Positions 21,772-30,544 of a stretch of DNA of 64,000 bases are shown here, piece after piece (position 1 is the stretch's first letter; each line of letters begins with the position of its first letter). Source of the DNA: Ignavibacteriota bacterium (GTDB lineage: Bacteria; Bacteroidota; Ignavibacteria; Ignavibacteriales; Melioribacteraceae); NCBI GenBank assembly GCA_013112585.1, contig JABFGH010000005.1, forward strand, positions 156,501 to 220,500, written 5' to 3'. The translations under genes and the position numbers were made by a program. Under the pieces are notes generated by a model that ran no database searches, was not told the origin of the DNA, and saw only the letters and a list, made by a program, of their open reading frames with translations.

Positions 21772-23567
21772 ACGAAGAACACCAAATTGGCAAAGACGTT
21801 AGAAGAAGAATCCTTCTTGTAATTATTATAGGTTTCTTTTCCCTCGTCTCATTCCAATTAATTCAGATGCAGATTTTAGAACATGCTGCCTTCGATGAGA
21901 AGTCGAATGAAAACAGTATAAAAAAAGTTGTAATTGATGCCCCCCGCGGAATATTTTTCGATAGAAATCAAAAACCAATAGTAAGTAATAAACCATCCTT
22001 CAGTCTGCAGATTACACCTAATGAATATGACACAGAGAAGACTGAAATTCTAGAAACTGCACTTCAGTTAGATTCCGGTTACATTAGTAAAATATTATAC
22101 GAAAAAAGATATTACTCAAAATACCAGCCCCGTAAAATTTTAAAGAGTGTCGATTTTAAGTCAATAGCATGGCTGGAAGAAAATTCAGAGCAATTGCCCG
22201 GTGTAAGTTATAAAGTAGATCTGCAGAGGGATTATGCCTTTGGCTTACTCGGCTCGCACATGTTCGGTTACATTCGAGAAATTTCTGCCGAGAAATTTGA
22301 AAAAGATAGAGAAGATTATTCTCTCGGTGATATAATCGGTTATGCCGGAATTGAAAAATCATACGAAAGATATTTAAGAGGTAAAAAAGGGTACAACTAT
22401 GTAATTGTTGATTCAAGACAAAAACCGATTGGTAAATACCTAAAAGGAGTGGAGGATATTGACCCGCAGAAAGGTTACGATTTAATTTTAACAATTGATG
22501 CAGATGCTCAAAAAGTAGCTGAAGAAGCATTGAAAGGAAAGCGGGGAGCTGTAGTGGCAGTTGAACCTTCTACCGGGGAAATATTAGCATTTGTAAGCGC
22601 CCCGGAATACAGCCTCGCAAATTTTGCCGCGGTTACCTCCGGAGAATATTGGAAAAAATTATCGAGCGACCCCGAAAAGCCTTTATTTAACCGGGCTTCA
22701 ATGTCTATCAAGCCGCCCGGTTCAACAATTAAAATGCTTGCTGCAATTATTGGGCTGGAAGAAAAATTAATTTCAACTTACACCACCGTTAAATGTACCG
22801 GCGGATTTAGATACGGCAACAGGACTTTTAGGTGTACTCACGTTCATGGTACGGTTGATCTCGAAGAATCAATTGAAAAATCATGCAATATATTTTATTA
22901 CCAGCTTATTCTAAAAATTGGTTTAAATAGATGGGCAAAGTATATTCGGCAGTTCGGTTTCGGCACAAAAACCGGAATTGATATTGGAGAAGAAAGTAAA
23001 GGCATTGTACCCGATAGTGCATACTACAATAGAGTTTACGGAAAAAATAAATGGACAGAAGGAAACTTGTTAAGTTTAAGTATTGGTCAGGGCGAGTTAA
23101 GTGCAACACCTGTTCAGCTTGCGCAGTATGTTTCTTTAATTGCAAACAACGGTAAAACTAAAAAACCTCATTTCGTTAAAGGCATTGTTAAAAACGGTGT
23201 TGCCGAGTATTCACAATTTATTGCAGAAGATGTAAAGGCTGATATTAGTCAGCGTTCATTTGATATAGTGAAAAAGGGAATGTACAAAGTTGTTAACGGC
23301 GAAGGCAGTGCAAGGCATATTCGTTTGCCGGGTATTGATATTGCCGGGAAAACCGGTACCTCTCAAAATCCTCACGGAGAAGATCATGCATTATTTGTTG
23401 CATTCGCACCTTATGAAAATCCCAAAATTGCTGTTGCAGTAATTGTTGAAAATATCGGGTTTGGTTCCACGCACGCTGCACCGATTGCAGGAGATGTAAT
23501 AAAAGCCTATTTGGTTAAAGATGAAAATGAATTTGATGTACCGCTATTAACATTAAAAAATCAATAG
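21768..23567 (+). CDS. mrdA: Penicillin-binding protein 2 (elongation transpeptidase)
   Basis: Class B PBP that cross-links wall peptides during elongation. It has an N-terminal membrane anchor (about 15-32), a dimerisation/pedestal domain with the signature PRGIFFDRN (about 62) and a transpeptidase domain with PPGSTIK (Ser near 318), SCN (about 372) and KTGTS (about 528). It is 599 residues long. It directly precedes rodA, its glycosyltransferase partner, with no gap. Confidence 0.96.
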   Translation: MNEEHQIGKDVRRRILLVIIIGFFSLVSFQLIQMQILEHAAFDEKSNENSIKKVVIDAPRGIFFDRNQKPIVSNKPSFSLQITPNEYDTEKTEILETALQLDSGYISKILYEKRYYSKYQPRKILKSVDFKSIAWLEENSEQLPGVSYKVDLQRDYAFGLLGSHMFGYIREISAEKFEKDREDYSLGDIIGYAGIEKSYERYLRGKKGYNYVIVDSRQKPIGKYLKGVEDIDPQKGYDLILTIDADAQKVAEEALKGKRGAVVAVEPSTGEILAFVSAPEYSLANFAAVTSGEYWKKLSSDPEKPLFNRASMSIKPPGSTIKMLAAIIGLEEKLISTYTTVKCTGGFRYGNRTFRCTHVHGTVDLEESIEKSCNIFYYQLILKIGLNRWAKYIRQFGFGTKTGIDIGEESKGIVPDSAYYNRVYGKNKWTEGNLLSLSIGQGELSATPVQLAQYVSLIANNGKTKKPHFVKGIVKNGVAEYSQFIAEDVKADISQRSFDIVKKGMYKVVNGEGSARHIRLPGIDIAGKTGTSQNPHGEDHALFVAFAPYENPKIAVAVIVENIGFGSTHAAPIAGDVIKAYLVKDENEFDVPLLTLKNQ

Positions 23568-24809
23568 ATGAAAAGTCAATCAAAAATAGATTATAATATT
23601 CAAGATAAATTTGATTTTGGAATTTTTCTTCCGGCTTTAATGCTTATGGGCATTGGGTTAGTAGCAATATTCAGTTCTACACTCAATCATCCTACCGCAG
23701 GCGGAAATTTTCAAAAACAATTGTTCTGGGTATTTGTTTCGCTTGGTACTTTTTTCTTAGTCTACTTTCTGCCGAACAAAACATTTAGAATTGCAGCACT
23801 GCCTTCATATGTAGTTGGACTTTTACTTCTTGTTGCCGTGGAGTTTTCCGGTAAAACTGTTTACGGTGCTAAAAGCTGGCTTAGCCTTGGTCCTATTGGT
23901 TTTCAGCCTTCCGAATTTGTAAAAATAAGTACAGTTCTTTTTCTAGCTTATTGGCTTTCGGATACTAATAGAAATATAAATAGTATAAAAGATGTTGCAT
24001 TAGCGCTGCTTATCGGTTTTGTTCCAATAGTGTTAATTTTAATGGAGCCCGATTTAGGCACCGCAATAGTGTTTATAATGATAACAATAATATTAATCTA
24101 TTGGAGCGGAATAAGTTTATTCGGATTGTTTGTAGTGCTTTCTCCGGGGCTTATTGCTTTTGCTTCCTTGTTTGGAACAGTATTTTTTATTACAGCTCTA
24201 ATATTTGTAATTGTTCTTTTATTTTTTTTCAAACAAAATTTATTTACCAGTGCCGCAGTTTTTGTAATGAATTTAGCAGCCGGATTTCTTTTTGATTATG
24301 CAGTAACTATTTTAAAACCTCATCAGCAGAAAAGGATTGAATCATTTATTAATCCTGCGGCAGATCCGCTCGGTTCAGGCTATAATGCCATGCAGGCAAA
24401 GGTTGCGATTGGCTCCGGCGGTTTTTGGGGTAAAGGTCTGCTCGAAGGTAATCAAACTCAGTTAAGATTTATACCGGAACAATGGACAGACTTTATTTAT
24501 TGTGTGATTGGTGAAGAGTTCGGTTTTATTGGGAGCATGTTTGTGATTATACTGTTTCTAATAATTTTTATGCGGCTTCTAAAATTTACTTCATTAATTA
24601 AAGATGGGTTTGCAAATTTAGTAATAGTAGGAATACTTACAATATTTTTTGTGCACTTTGGAATTAACATTGGAATGAATGTAGGTATTACTCCGGTTGT
24701 TGGATTACCTCTCCCATTTTTAAGCTATGGCGGAAGTTCTCTTTTAGCGAACATGATATTATTAGGCATTGCTATGAATTTTTATAGGAACAGGAAAAGA
24801 TTTACTTAG
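23568..24809 (+). CDS. rodA: Peptidoglycan glycosyltransferase RodA
   Basis: SEDS-family polymerase that works with PBP2. It is a 413-residue polytopic membrane protein with about ten spans, an EPDLGTA segment carrying the conserved Asp/Glu region and the C-terminal SEDS signature [13 protein letters not shown]. It starts immediately after mrdA. After the stop comes the 14-bp tandem repeat region, which likely ends the operon. Confidence 0.96.
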   Translation: MKSQSKIDYNIQDKFDFGIFLPALMLMGIGLVAIFSSTLNHPTAGGNFQKQLFWVFVSLGTFFLVYFLPNKTFRIAALPSYVVGLLLLVAVEFSGKTVYGAKSWLSLGPIGFQPSEFVKISTVLFLAYWLSDTNRNINSIKDVALALLIGFVPIVLILMEPDLGTAIVFIMITIILIYWSGISLFGLFVVLSPGLIAFASLFGTVFFITALIFVIVLLFFFKQNLFTSAAVFVMNLAAGFLFDYAVTILKPHQQKRIESFINPAADPLGSGYNAMQAKVAIGSGGFWGKGLLEGNQTQLRFIPEQWTDFIYCVIGEEFGFIGSMFVIILFLIIFMRLLKFTSLIKDGFANLVIVGILTIFFVHFGINIGMNVGITPVVGLPLPFLSYGGSSLLANMILLGIAMNFYRNRKRFT

Positions 24810-24819
24810 GAAGGGAAAT

Positions 24820-24903
24820 GTGAAAGGGTAAAAGTGAAAGGGTAAAAGTGAAAGGGTAAAAGGAAAAAGGCAAAAGGAAAAAGGCAAAAGGAAAAAGGCA
24901 AAA
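24820..24903 (+). repeat. Purine-only 14-bp tandem repeat, 3 + 3 units
   Basis: Three perfect head-to-tail copies of gtgaaagggtaaaa (24820-24861) run directly into three perfect copies of a diverged 14-mer, ggaaaaaggcaaaa (24862-24903). The strand is nearly pure purine, with a single T or C per unit. It lies 10 bp after the rodA stop and ends 6 bp before a CCTGCC palindrome. Confidence 0.95.
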
Positions 24904-24909
24904 GGAAAA

Positions 24910-24929
24910 CCTGCCTGCCGTTAGGCAGG
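24910..24929. repeat. CCTGCC/GGCAGG palindrome, copy 1
   Basis: Hairpin with stem CCTGCC / GGCAGG around TGCCGTTA. Close relatives occur at 62896-62916 and 63015-63034, so this is a dispersed repeat. It could also act as the rodA operon terminator, though no T-run follows. Confidence 0.8.
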
Positions 24930-24998
24930 AGAAAAAATTAAAAAGGGCGAGGTAAAACAAACTGAATATTATGAACTATTAAACTAAGAATTATAAAA

Positions 24999-25811
24999 AT
25001 GACAGCTCAAGAAAAGTTAAATAATCGGTTGAAAGAAAATTTACATATTTGCGTTGGATTAGATACAGACGAGAAAAAAATACCTGAACACCTTAACAAT
25101 AGTATTAATCCTATTTTAGAGTTTAACAAAATAATTATTGATAAAACTTATGATGCCGCCGCCGCATATAAAATAAATTTAGCTTTTTACGAAAGCATGG
25201 GCACTAAAGGTATTGATACAATGTTGGAAACTGTTGAGTACATCCCTTACGATACTTTAATTATTGGTGATGCTAAAAGGGGAGATATCGGCAATACTTC
25301 ACAAATGTATGCAAGATCAATCTTTGATGAATTTAAGTTTGATGCGGTTACACTGCATCCATATATGGGTTCCGATTCTTTATCACCTTTTTTTGAGTAC
25401 AAAGACAAAATAAATTTTGTGCTTGCTTTAACTTCAAACAAGGGTGCTGAAGATTTTGAAAAACTTAAACTGGAAGATGGGCAATATCTTTACCAAAAAG
25501 TTTTAAGCAAATTAAAAGAGTGGAACAAACTTAATAATGTTGGTGCCGTATTCGGTGCAACAAATACAGCAGAGCTTAAAAACAATATTGCACTGCTTAA
25601 TGGACTTTATAGTTTATTACCGGGAATTGGAGCGCAGGGCGGCAATTTAAGTGATGTGGTAAAAACATTTAAAGAAGCAGAAAATTCCAAATTTATTATT
25701 AACGCCAGCCGGGCAATTATTTATGCCGATGCATCAGAAAATTTTGATAATGCCGCTGCAAAAGTTTTAAAAGATTATAATAAAACTATCGATAGAATAT
25801 TTAATAATTAG
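24999..25811 (+). CDS. pyrF: Orotidine 5'-phosphate decarboxylase (type 2)
   Basis: Final step of UMP synthesis, decarboxylating OMP. The 270-residue protein has the catalytic DAKRGDIGNTSQMYA motif of the longer type-2 enzymes (Asp-x-Lys-Arg near 87), a TSNKG segment and the phosphate-gripping LLPGIGAQGG. The start is ATG after a weakly defined site. It stands alone between the tandem-repeat region and the DUF2851 gene. Confidence 0.95.
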   Translation: MTAQEKLNNRLKENLHICVGLDTDEKKIPEHLNNSINPILEFNKIIIDKTYDAAAAYKINLAFYESMGTKGIDTMLETVEYIPYDTLIIGDAKRGDIGNTSQMYARSIFDEFKFDAVTLHPYMGSDSLSPFFEYKDKINFVLALTSNKGAEDFEKLKLEDGQYLYQKVLSKLKEWNKLNNVGAVFGATNTAELKNNIALLNGLYSLLPGIGAQGGNLSDVVKTFKEAENSKFIINASRAIIYADASENFDNAAAKVLKDYNKTIDRIFNN

Positions 25812-25933
25812 ATACGTGGATATTATTAAAAAATAATAGTATTTTAATATTAGTTCTTTATCTTATTTAATATTAAATACTTTCAGATTAGCTGCATTTG
25901 CCGATAATCTGAAAAGTACAAAGCGAGGGCGAT

Positions 25934-27415
25934 ATGAAAACCGAGCCAAAACTTTACGAACAGCAGCTTTACGAAATCTGGAAAAACCAATGTTTCACTT
26001 CCGAATTACACACTAAATCGGGAGATGAAATAAAAGTGTTGGATGTTGGTTCGCTTAACATTGATTATGCCGGCGCCGATTTCAAAAATGCCAGAATTAG
26101 AGTAGGCAATTTAACATACGTTGGTGATATTGAAATTGATGTTGACTATAATAATTGGAAATCTCACGGGCATAATATTGATAGTAAATATAATAAAGTA
26201 ATACTCCACATAAGCTTTTTCAACAAGCACAAGCAGCCGTTCGTTTATACAAAAGATGGAAGGAAAATTCATTCTATCTGCATTTCTCCTTTTCTGCATG
26301 AAAGTTTTAAAAATCAATTCGGCAAAGAAGTTGAATCCAAAATAAAGAGAAAAGAGAATTCCCTAAAGTGTAGTTTTTTTATTGAAAACATTGCGCGCTA
26401 TCAAAAAGAAAAATTTATTTCAGATCTTGGCATTGTAAGATTTAAACGAAAATGTGATAGAATTTATAAACGCTTAAAAGAACTTAAGTTTTTACAGGAA
26501 CACAACATCAAAGAACCTGTTATCCGGTATGATTTAACAGAAGCATTTCAGAAAAGAGTATTTACGCACGAAGATTTTAAAACCCGCGACTTATGGGAAC
26601 AGCTTCTGTACGAAATGCTATTCGAAGCATTGGGATATTCAAAAAATAAAACGATCATGCTGCATCTTGCCCAATCTGCTAATTTGGAATTTTTGCGAAA
26701 ACTAGGCAACGACAGTGACTTTTTAACTAGAATAGAATCGGCATTGTTTAATATCGGCGGGCTAATACCAAATGTTGAAGAACTGCCGGAAGAAGGAACT
26801 TCTGCTTACACTAAAAAGTTAGCTGCCGAATGGGAACTGCTTAAACGCATTTATGATGGAAAAACATTCGACGAAACACTGTGGCATTTTTTCAAATTGC
26901 GACCCCAAAATTTTCCTACTGTTAGAATTGCCGGCGGAACCAGAATTTTGAAAAAGCTAATGTACGGCGGACTAATTGAAATTATGATAAAGAAAATAAG
27001 GGAGATCCGTCACTTGCCCGTTCTGGTAAATTCTCTTCGCTCACTTTATGTTATTAAATCAGAGGGGTTTTGGCAGAAACATTATATTTTTGATAAACCA
27101 TCCAGCGGGGATATAAAATATTTTGTCGGTGCATCACGTGCTGATGAAATGGTGATCAACGTGATACTTCCATTCTTCTCGATCTACTTTGATATTTTCG
27201 GCGATGAATCAATGGCAAAAAAAATATTAATGACGTACAACATTTATAACCAGAATGCCGAAAACAAAATTGTGCGTGATGTAGCAGAAAGCCTGGAAAT
27301 GACAAGCTACTTAAAGAAAACAGTTTACCAGCAGGGCATGATAGAGTTGTTTAGAAATTACTGCTCTAAAGGGAAATGCCTTGAGTGCCGCATCGGCAAG
27401 GTTGCATTTAATTAG
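25934..27415 (+). CDS. DUF2851 family protein
   Basis: 493-residue protein that matches the DUF2851 family of Bacteroidota/Chlorobiota in its opening (YEQQLYEIWKNQ), the DIEIDVDYNNWKSHGH stretch near 70 and the C-terminal CLECRIGK cysteine pair. The family has no established function; the Asp/Glu/His-rich N-terminal block and C-terminal Cys pair suggest metal binding, which is inference. The start ATG follows GCGAGGGCG. It marks the left boundary of the accessory island that follows. Confidence 0.8.
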   Translation: MKTEPKLYEQQLYEIWKNQCFTSELHTKSGDEIKVLDVGSLNIDYAGADFKNARIRVGNLTYVGDIEIDVDYNNWKSHGHNIDSKYNKVILHISFFNKHKQPFVYTKDGRKIHSICISPFLHESFKNQFGKEVESKIKRKENSLKCSFFIENIARYQKEKFISDLGIVRFKRKCDRIYKRLKELKFLQEHNIKEPVIRYDLTEAFQKRVFTHEDFKTRDLWEQLLYEMLFEALGYSKNKTIMLHLAQSANLEFLRKLGNDSDFLTRIESALFNIGGLIPNVEELPEEGTSAYTKKLAAEWELLKRIYDGKTFDETLWHFFKLRPQNFPTVRIAGGTRILKKLMYGGLIEIMIKKIREIRHLPVLVNSLRSLYVIKSEGFWQKHYIFDKPSSGDIKYFVGASRADEMVINVILPFFSIYFDIFGDESMAKKILMTYNIYNQNAENKIVRDVAESLEMTSYLKKTVYQQGMIELFRNYCSKGKCLECRIGKVAFN

Positions 27416-27506
27416 CTTTGTTTGAACAGAGGGTTCAATGAAAAAGTCGATTTTCAAAGTTGTTAAGACAAATATTTTGCTTTCGGTTTATTAGGGAGAT
27501 TATAAA

Positions 27507-27704
27507 ATTTATACACTTTTACTTTGCATATTATTTTTTATTGCTGGAACTCTATTGTTATTCTTTCCAGATAAAATTACGGGCAAATATATCGAAAATC
27601 CTATTTGGTCAGAAAAATATAATGAGAAGAAAATAATTATTGGTGGAATCTCCTGCTTTATTTTTAGTATTCTACTTTTATTAAAGTATTTTGAGGTGAT
27701 ATAA
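27507..27704 (+). CDS. Small two-segment membrane protein without a standard start
   Basis: An open frame encoding about 65 residues: a hydrophobic segment (LLLCILFFIAGTLLLFF), a polar middle (PDKITGKYIENPIWSEKYNE) and a second hydrophobic segment, ending at TAA 27702. No ATG, GTG or TTG is available: an in-frame TAG lies at 27492, and the only candidate is ATT at 27507, nine bases after GGGAGA. Either a rare ATT start is used or the 5' end is broken. The frame is worth noting because a decayed second copy of its middle part lies at 28208-28313. A tiny 18-codon ATG frame at 27438-27494 may be another remnant. The family is not recognised. Confidence 0.5.
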   Translation: MYTLLLCILFFIAGTLLLFFPDKITGKYIENPIWSEKYNEKKIIIGGISCFIFSILLLLKYFEVI

Positions 27705-27760
27705 TAATTATGGGTATCAAGTAATGGTCCGAGACAACCAAGTAAAGGAGAGATTCGAAC

Positions 27761-28168
27761 GTGAATAATTTTGATCATATATTGGCAAGTTTAATGATAA
27801 GAAGTGAGACGCTGGAACTCTCTTCGATATCTAAATTACTCAACACAAATGCAACACGTTCTCACCTAAAGGGTGAATTGATGAGTAGAAGAAATCCTCA
27901 TTCACAGAAATATGAGAAAAATTTATGGATATTGGAGAGCAAAGTTGAGAAAAAAGATGACATTTATGAACATTTAGCAAACTTGCTAAAATTTATCGAA
28001 AACAATTTGGATAAGTTGAACGGTATCGTTAATCAATGTGAATTTGAAATATCGCTTGGTATATTTATTAAAGGTGAAAATGCCGGCTTTTATCTTGATA
28101 AGGATATTATGCAGCGATTAAATAAGATTCCGATTGAATTATTTTTCGACATATATTTTAATGAGTAA
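27761..28168 (+). CDS. DUF4279-like small protein (possible immunity protein)
   Basis: 135 residues, resembling DUF4279 proteins, which in many genomes sit among polymorphic-toxin immunity genes. The typical pattern is visible: an opening about graded response, a central W-x-L-E segment (KNLWILESKVEK) and a late FYLDKDIMQRLNKIPIELFFDIYF block. The GTG start is preceded by AAAGGAG at 27744. Neighbours are other small orphan genes, and no toxin gene is in the window. Immunity function is inference from family context. Confidence 0.6.
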   Translation: MNNFDHILASLMIRSETLELSSISKLLNTNATRSHLKGELMSRRNPHSQKYEKNLWILESKVEKKDDIYEHLANLLKFIENNLDKLNGIVNQCEFEISLGIFIKGENAGFYLDKDIMQRLNKIPIELFFDIYFNE

Positions 28169-28207
28169 AGTTGAGATTTCATAGGTATTATTTTTGGTAC
28201 GAATTTA

Positions 28208-28313
28208 ATTTTTTCCCAGATAAATGTCCGGCACTTACATTGAAAAACCGATCTGGTCAAAAGAGAACACCCAAAAATCAAAGAATGAATCCAGTATGAA
28301 TATAATTTATTAA
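28208..28313 (+). pseudogene. Decayed second copy of the small membrane protein
   Basis: Translating in two frames gives FFPDK, then after a one-base deletion GTYIEKPIWSKENTQKSKN, clearly matching FFPDK-ITGKYIENPIWSEKYNEKK of the frame at 27507-27704. The second hydrophobic segment is lost and a stop follows at 28311. It shows that a unit containing this gene was duplicated and then decayed. Confidence 0.75.
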
Positions 28314-28324
28314 AGGTGTATCTA

Positions 28325-28741
28325 ATGTTTTCTAAACGTGTTTTTGCATCATTGATTGATTTAGTTATGGCTTCTCTCCCAGTAATTGTAGTTTTCAGTA
28401 GCGAAGGACTTATTAAATATATTCCTTTACTTTCATTTTTATTCTATCTGATTCATACAACTGTATTTCTTTTAATAAATAAAAAACACACAATTGGCGA
28501 AAAACTAATGCGTATTCAGGTTGTTTTTAGTAAAGATTTTAGCAATATAAAAGTACACTTAAGAAATTTGCTTTTTGCAATACTAATTTTTGCTCCTGTA
28601 ATTTCATATAATAGTATTTCTGAATTGATTTTTATGTACATCCCTCTACTATGTTTATTCCCATTTACAGACGAAAAAGAATCAGGTGAGAAGATAAATG
28701 GACTTGACCTACTGTTCAAGAATCAATACAGAGGAGAATAA
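28325..28741 (+). CDS. RDD-family membrane protein
   Basis: 138 residues, beginning MFSKRVFASLIDLV, the Arg-Asp signature arrangement of RDD proteins, followed by three or four hydrophobic segments and the NKKHTIGEKLMRIQVV loop typical of this family. RDD proteins are of uncertain function; some are linked to transport. The start is placed at ATG 28325 because AAAGG at 28312 is correctly spaced; a GTG at 28316 overlaps that site. It lies in the accessory island and is followed by intergenic repeat copy A. Confidence 0.65.
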   Translation: MFSKRVFASLIDLVMASLPVIVVFSSEGLIKYIPLLSFLFYLIHTTVFLLINKKHTIGEKLMRIQVVFSKDFSNIKVHLRNLLFAILIFAPVISYNSISELIFMYIPLLCLFPFTDEKESGEKINGLDLLFKNQYRGE

Positions 28742-28750
28742 TTTTTTTTG

Positions 28751-28811
28751 CTGCTGAGGACCATTCTTCGTCAGTCCAGTAAGTTTAAATACGTGTAAGT
28801 TCAGTGTAATT
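28751..28811 (+). repeat. Island intergenic repeat, copy A
   Basis: 61-bp segment after the RDD-family stop, starting CTGCTGAGGACCATTC and containing CCAGTAAGTTTAAATAC. It matches copy B (29301-29361) at 52 of 61 positions by direct comparison. Similarity extends leftwards towards the stop codons of both upstream genes. Confidence 0.85.
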
Positions 28812-28868
28812 AATGTGAAGTTTTCTTACTTAATTGAGCGGTAGTTTACGATAGGAAGTAATAATATT

Positions 28869-29291
28869 ATGAGAATTGAAATTCAAAATTCAAAGTCTAT
28901 TAATTTAATAAATGATGTTATACATGATCAGTGGTTTAATATACACGATATTAAGTTAGACGACTTAAACGAAATCATTACAATAAAATTCAATTATGAA
29001 GACCGTATCAATTCAAGAATTATTTATAAGTTTTTAATTCTTAAAAAAGTGAAGATACCTATTAGAAAATATTATTTAAAGATAAATAACGTGAAACTAG
29101 TTGAGCTTGATGATACTGAAAAAGTTGAGTTATACGATTTTAATGCGATTAATTTTCAAGAGGAGGAAAGTCGCATAAAAATTACTACAGGTATCCCACT
29201 TCGGTTTGAACTCGTTGTGGACAAATTTAAGATATCTATCGAAGACTCTGACGACTCTATTAAATGGAAAGAAAAAATAGTATGGTTTTAA
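28869..29291 (+). CDS. Orphan protein of unknown function in small-gene island
   Basis: 140 residues, no signal peptide or membrane segment, very rich in Ile, Asn, Lys and Asp. It is predicted to be mostly beta-strand from the alternating hydrophobic pattern. I do not recognise the family. The start ATG follows AGGAAG. It is flanked on both sides by copies of the 61-bp intergenic repeat, like a cassette. An immunity-type protein is a reasonable guess only because of its neighbours. Confidence 0.6.
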   Translation: MRIEIQNSKSINLINDVIHDQWFNIHDIKLDDLNEIITIKFNYEDRINSRIIYKFLILKKVKIPIRKYYLKINNVKLVELDDTEKVELYDFNAINFQEEESRIKITTGIPLRFELVVDKFKISIEDSDDSIKWKEKIVWF

Positions 29292-29300
29292 TTTTCTTGG

Positions 29301-29361
29301 CTGTTGAGGAACATTCTTCCTAAGTCCAATAAGTTTAAATACTTGCAAGTTCCATGTAATT
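29301..29361 (+). repeat. Island intergenic repeat, copy B
   Basis: Second copy of the 61-bp repeat, starting CTGTTGAGGAACATTC with the identical core AAGTTTAAATAC. It lies 9 bp after the stop of the 140-residue orphan gene. A much weaker third copy may lie at 29838-29871 after the next gene (GATGACCACTCATC aligned with GAGGACCATTCTTC). Confidence 0.85.
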
Positions 29362-29414
29362 ATGTTGAGGGATTTATTGTTTAGCAAATTCTAATAAAGC
29401 GAGCGATTAAATTA

Positions 29415-29816
29415 ATGCTGAGAGCATATTATTATATTTATTATAAACTGTTTAAATGGAGAAAAAAACAGCATGGCAATGATATGCCACATTTTTATGC
29501 TTTTCTATTTATGATCTATTTGCAATTCAGCAATTTTGCAGTAATATATTTCATACTTACAATTTTTGATGTTGTCTCTTCTGAGGTTATTTTTGACAGA
29601 TTTGAATTTATTGGGTTTGCATTTGGGTATTTTGCTTTGAATTATTTATTTCTTGTTTATCGAGGGAGGCACAAGAAATTTGTGTCTAGGTTTGAAAAAG
29701 AATCCTGCCCACAAAATTCGAGGAGAGATTTTTGGTTCAATGTTTATATTTTAATTTCTGTGATTACATTTATTGGAATATTTGTATACGCGCTTTTAAC
29801 AATAAAATTTCGTTAG
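29415..29816 (+). CDS. Small membrane protein of unknown function
   Basis: 133 residues with three hydrophobic segments (about 28-55, 62-78 and 108-130), a basic N-terminus (KLFKWRKKQ) and basic loops. No family is recognised. It is the last gene of the small-gene island, after repeat copy B, and converges on the DUF151 gene across a bidirectional terminator. There is no obvious Shine-Dalgarno before the ATG. Confidence 0.6.
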   Translation: MLRAYYYIYYKLFKWRKKQHGNDMPHFYAFLFMIYLQFSNFAVIYFILTIFDVVSSEVIFDRFEFIGFAFGYFALNYLFLVYRGRHKKFVSRFEKESCPQNSRRDFWFNVYILISVITFIGIFVYALLTIKFR

Positions 29817-29879
29817 TTACACTATACAAATTATTTCATGGGTGTCGATGACCACTCATCAATAACTAAAGCAAATAAA

Positions 29880-29905
29880 AAACCCATTCAAAATAGAATG
29901 GGTTT
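29880..29905. terminator. Bidirectional terminator between convergent genes
   Basis: Perfect 10-bp stem AAACCCATTC / GAATGGGTTT with a 6-nt loop, flanked by AAATAAAA on the left. It lies between the island's last gene (+) and the DUF151 gene (-). Confidence 0.85.
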
Positions 29906-29930
29906 CAAGTAATAAATATCTGTGCGAAAT

Positions 29931-30524
29931 CTAATTTATATTTCCTTTCAGCCTTTTAATCTCGTCACGTAATTTTGCAGCCCGCTCATAATCTTCCTTA
30001 TCAAGTGCTTCTCTTAATTGGTCTTGCAAAGAGGCAGCTTTAGTTTCAGGTGTCTGCTTTTTAGGCGGACCTTCTGTGGTTTCTTCCTTTGTCTTAAACT
30101 CATCTTCAGTTTCTTCACTCGGTACAAAGGAAGCCACTTTCATTATTTCTTCGGCTACATAAAGGGGGGCTTGACTTCTGACCGCCAACGCAATTGCGTC
30201 GCTCGGTCGGCTGTCTATTTGATTTGCCATTGTAGAAACTTCAAGATTTATCTTAGCATAAAAAGTATTTTCTTTCAACTCATCAATTACAACTTCAGTA
30301 ATTGTTGCTCCCAAATTATCAATTAAGTTTTTTAACAGATCATGAGTTAGAGGTCTTGGCGGTTTTATGCCTTCCATCTCTAAAGCAATTGATTGAGCTT
30401 CGAAGGCGCCAATAATGATCGGCAGTCTTCTATTACCGTAAGTTTCTTTAAGCAGCAATGCGTAAGCACCGCCGGTTGACGGACTTGATGAAAGTCCTAA
30501 TATTTCTACTTCTACTTTATCCAA
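29931..30524 (-). CDS. Bifunctional nuclease family (DUF151) protein with UVR domain
   Basis: 197 residues. The N-terminal 140 residues match the DUF151/bifunctional nuclease family, with the PIIIGAFEAQSIALEMEG core and SRPSDAIALAVRSQAPLYV. The C-terminus is a UvrB/C-interaction (UVR) helix pair, DQLREALDKEDYERAAKLRDEIKRLKG (two segments). The two are joined by an acidic Lys/Glu/Pro linker. Plant and mycobacterial members have DNase/RNase activity; for bacterial members like this the role is not settled. It lies downstream of etfBA on the same strand, 20 bp after etfA. Confidence 0.9.
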   Translation of the reverse strand: MDKVEVEILGLSSSPSTGGAYALLLKETYGNRRLPIIIGAFEAQSIALEMEGIKPPRPLTHDLLKNLIDNLGATITEVVIDELKENTFYAKINLEVSTMANQIDSRPSDAIALAVRSQAPLYVAEEIMKVASFVPSEETEDEFKTKEETTEGPPKKQTPETKAASLQDQLREALDKEDYERAAKLRDEIKRLKGNIN

Positions 30525-30544
30525 AATTTATCATTTCCTAAAAA

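Noticed and set aside
27438-27494. 18-codon ATG frame before the small membrane protein
   Set aside because: Too short to support and not in frame with the next gene; probably a remnant.
28751-29361. Integron-like attC sites between the small island genes
   Set aside because: The 61-bp repeat is not palindromic and lacks the RYYYAAC/GTTRRRY core boxes; no integrase gene is seen.
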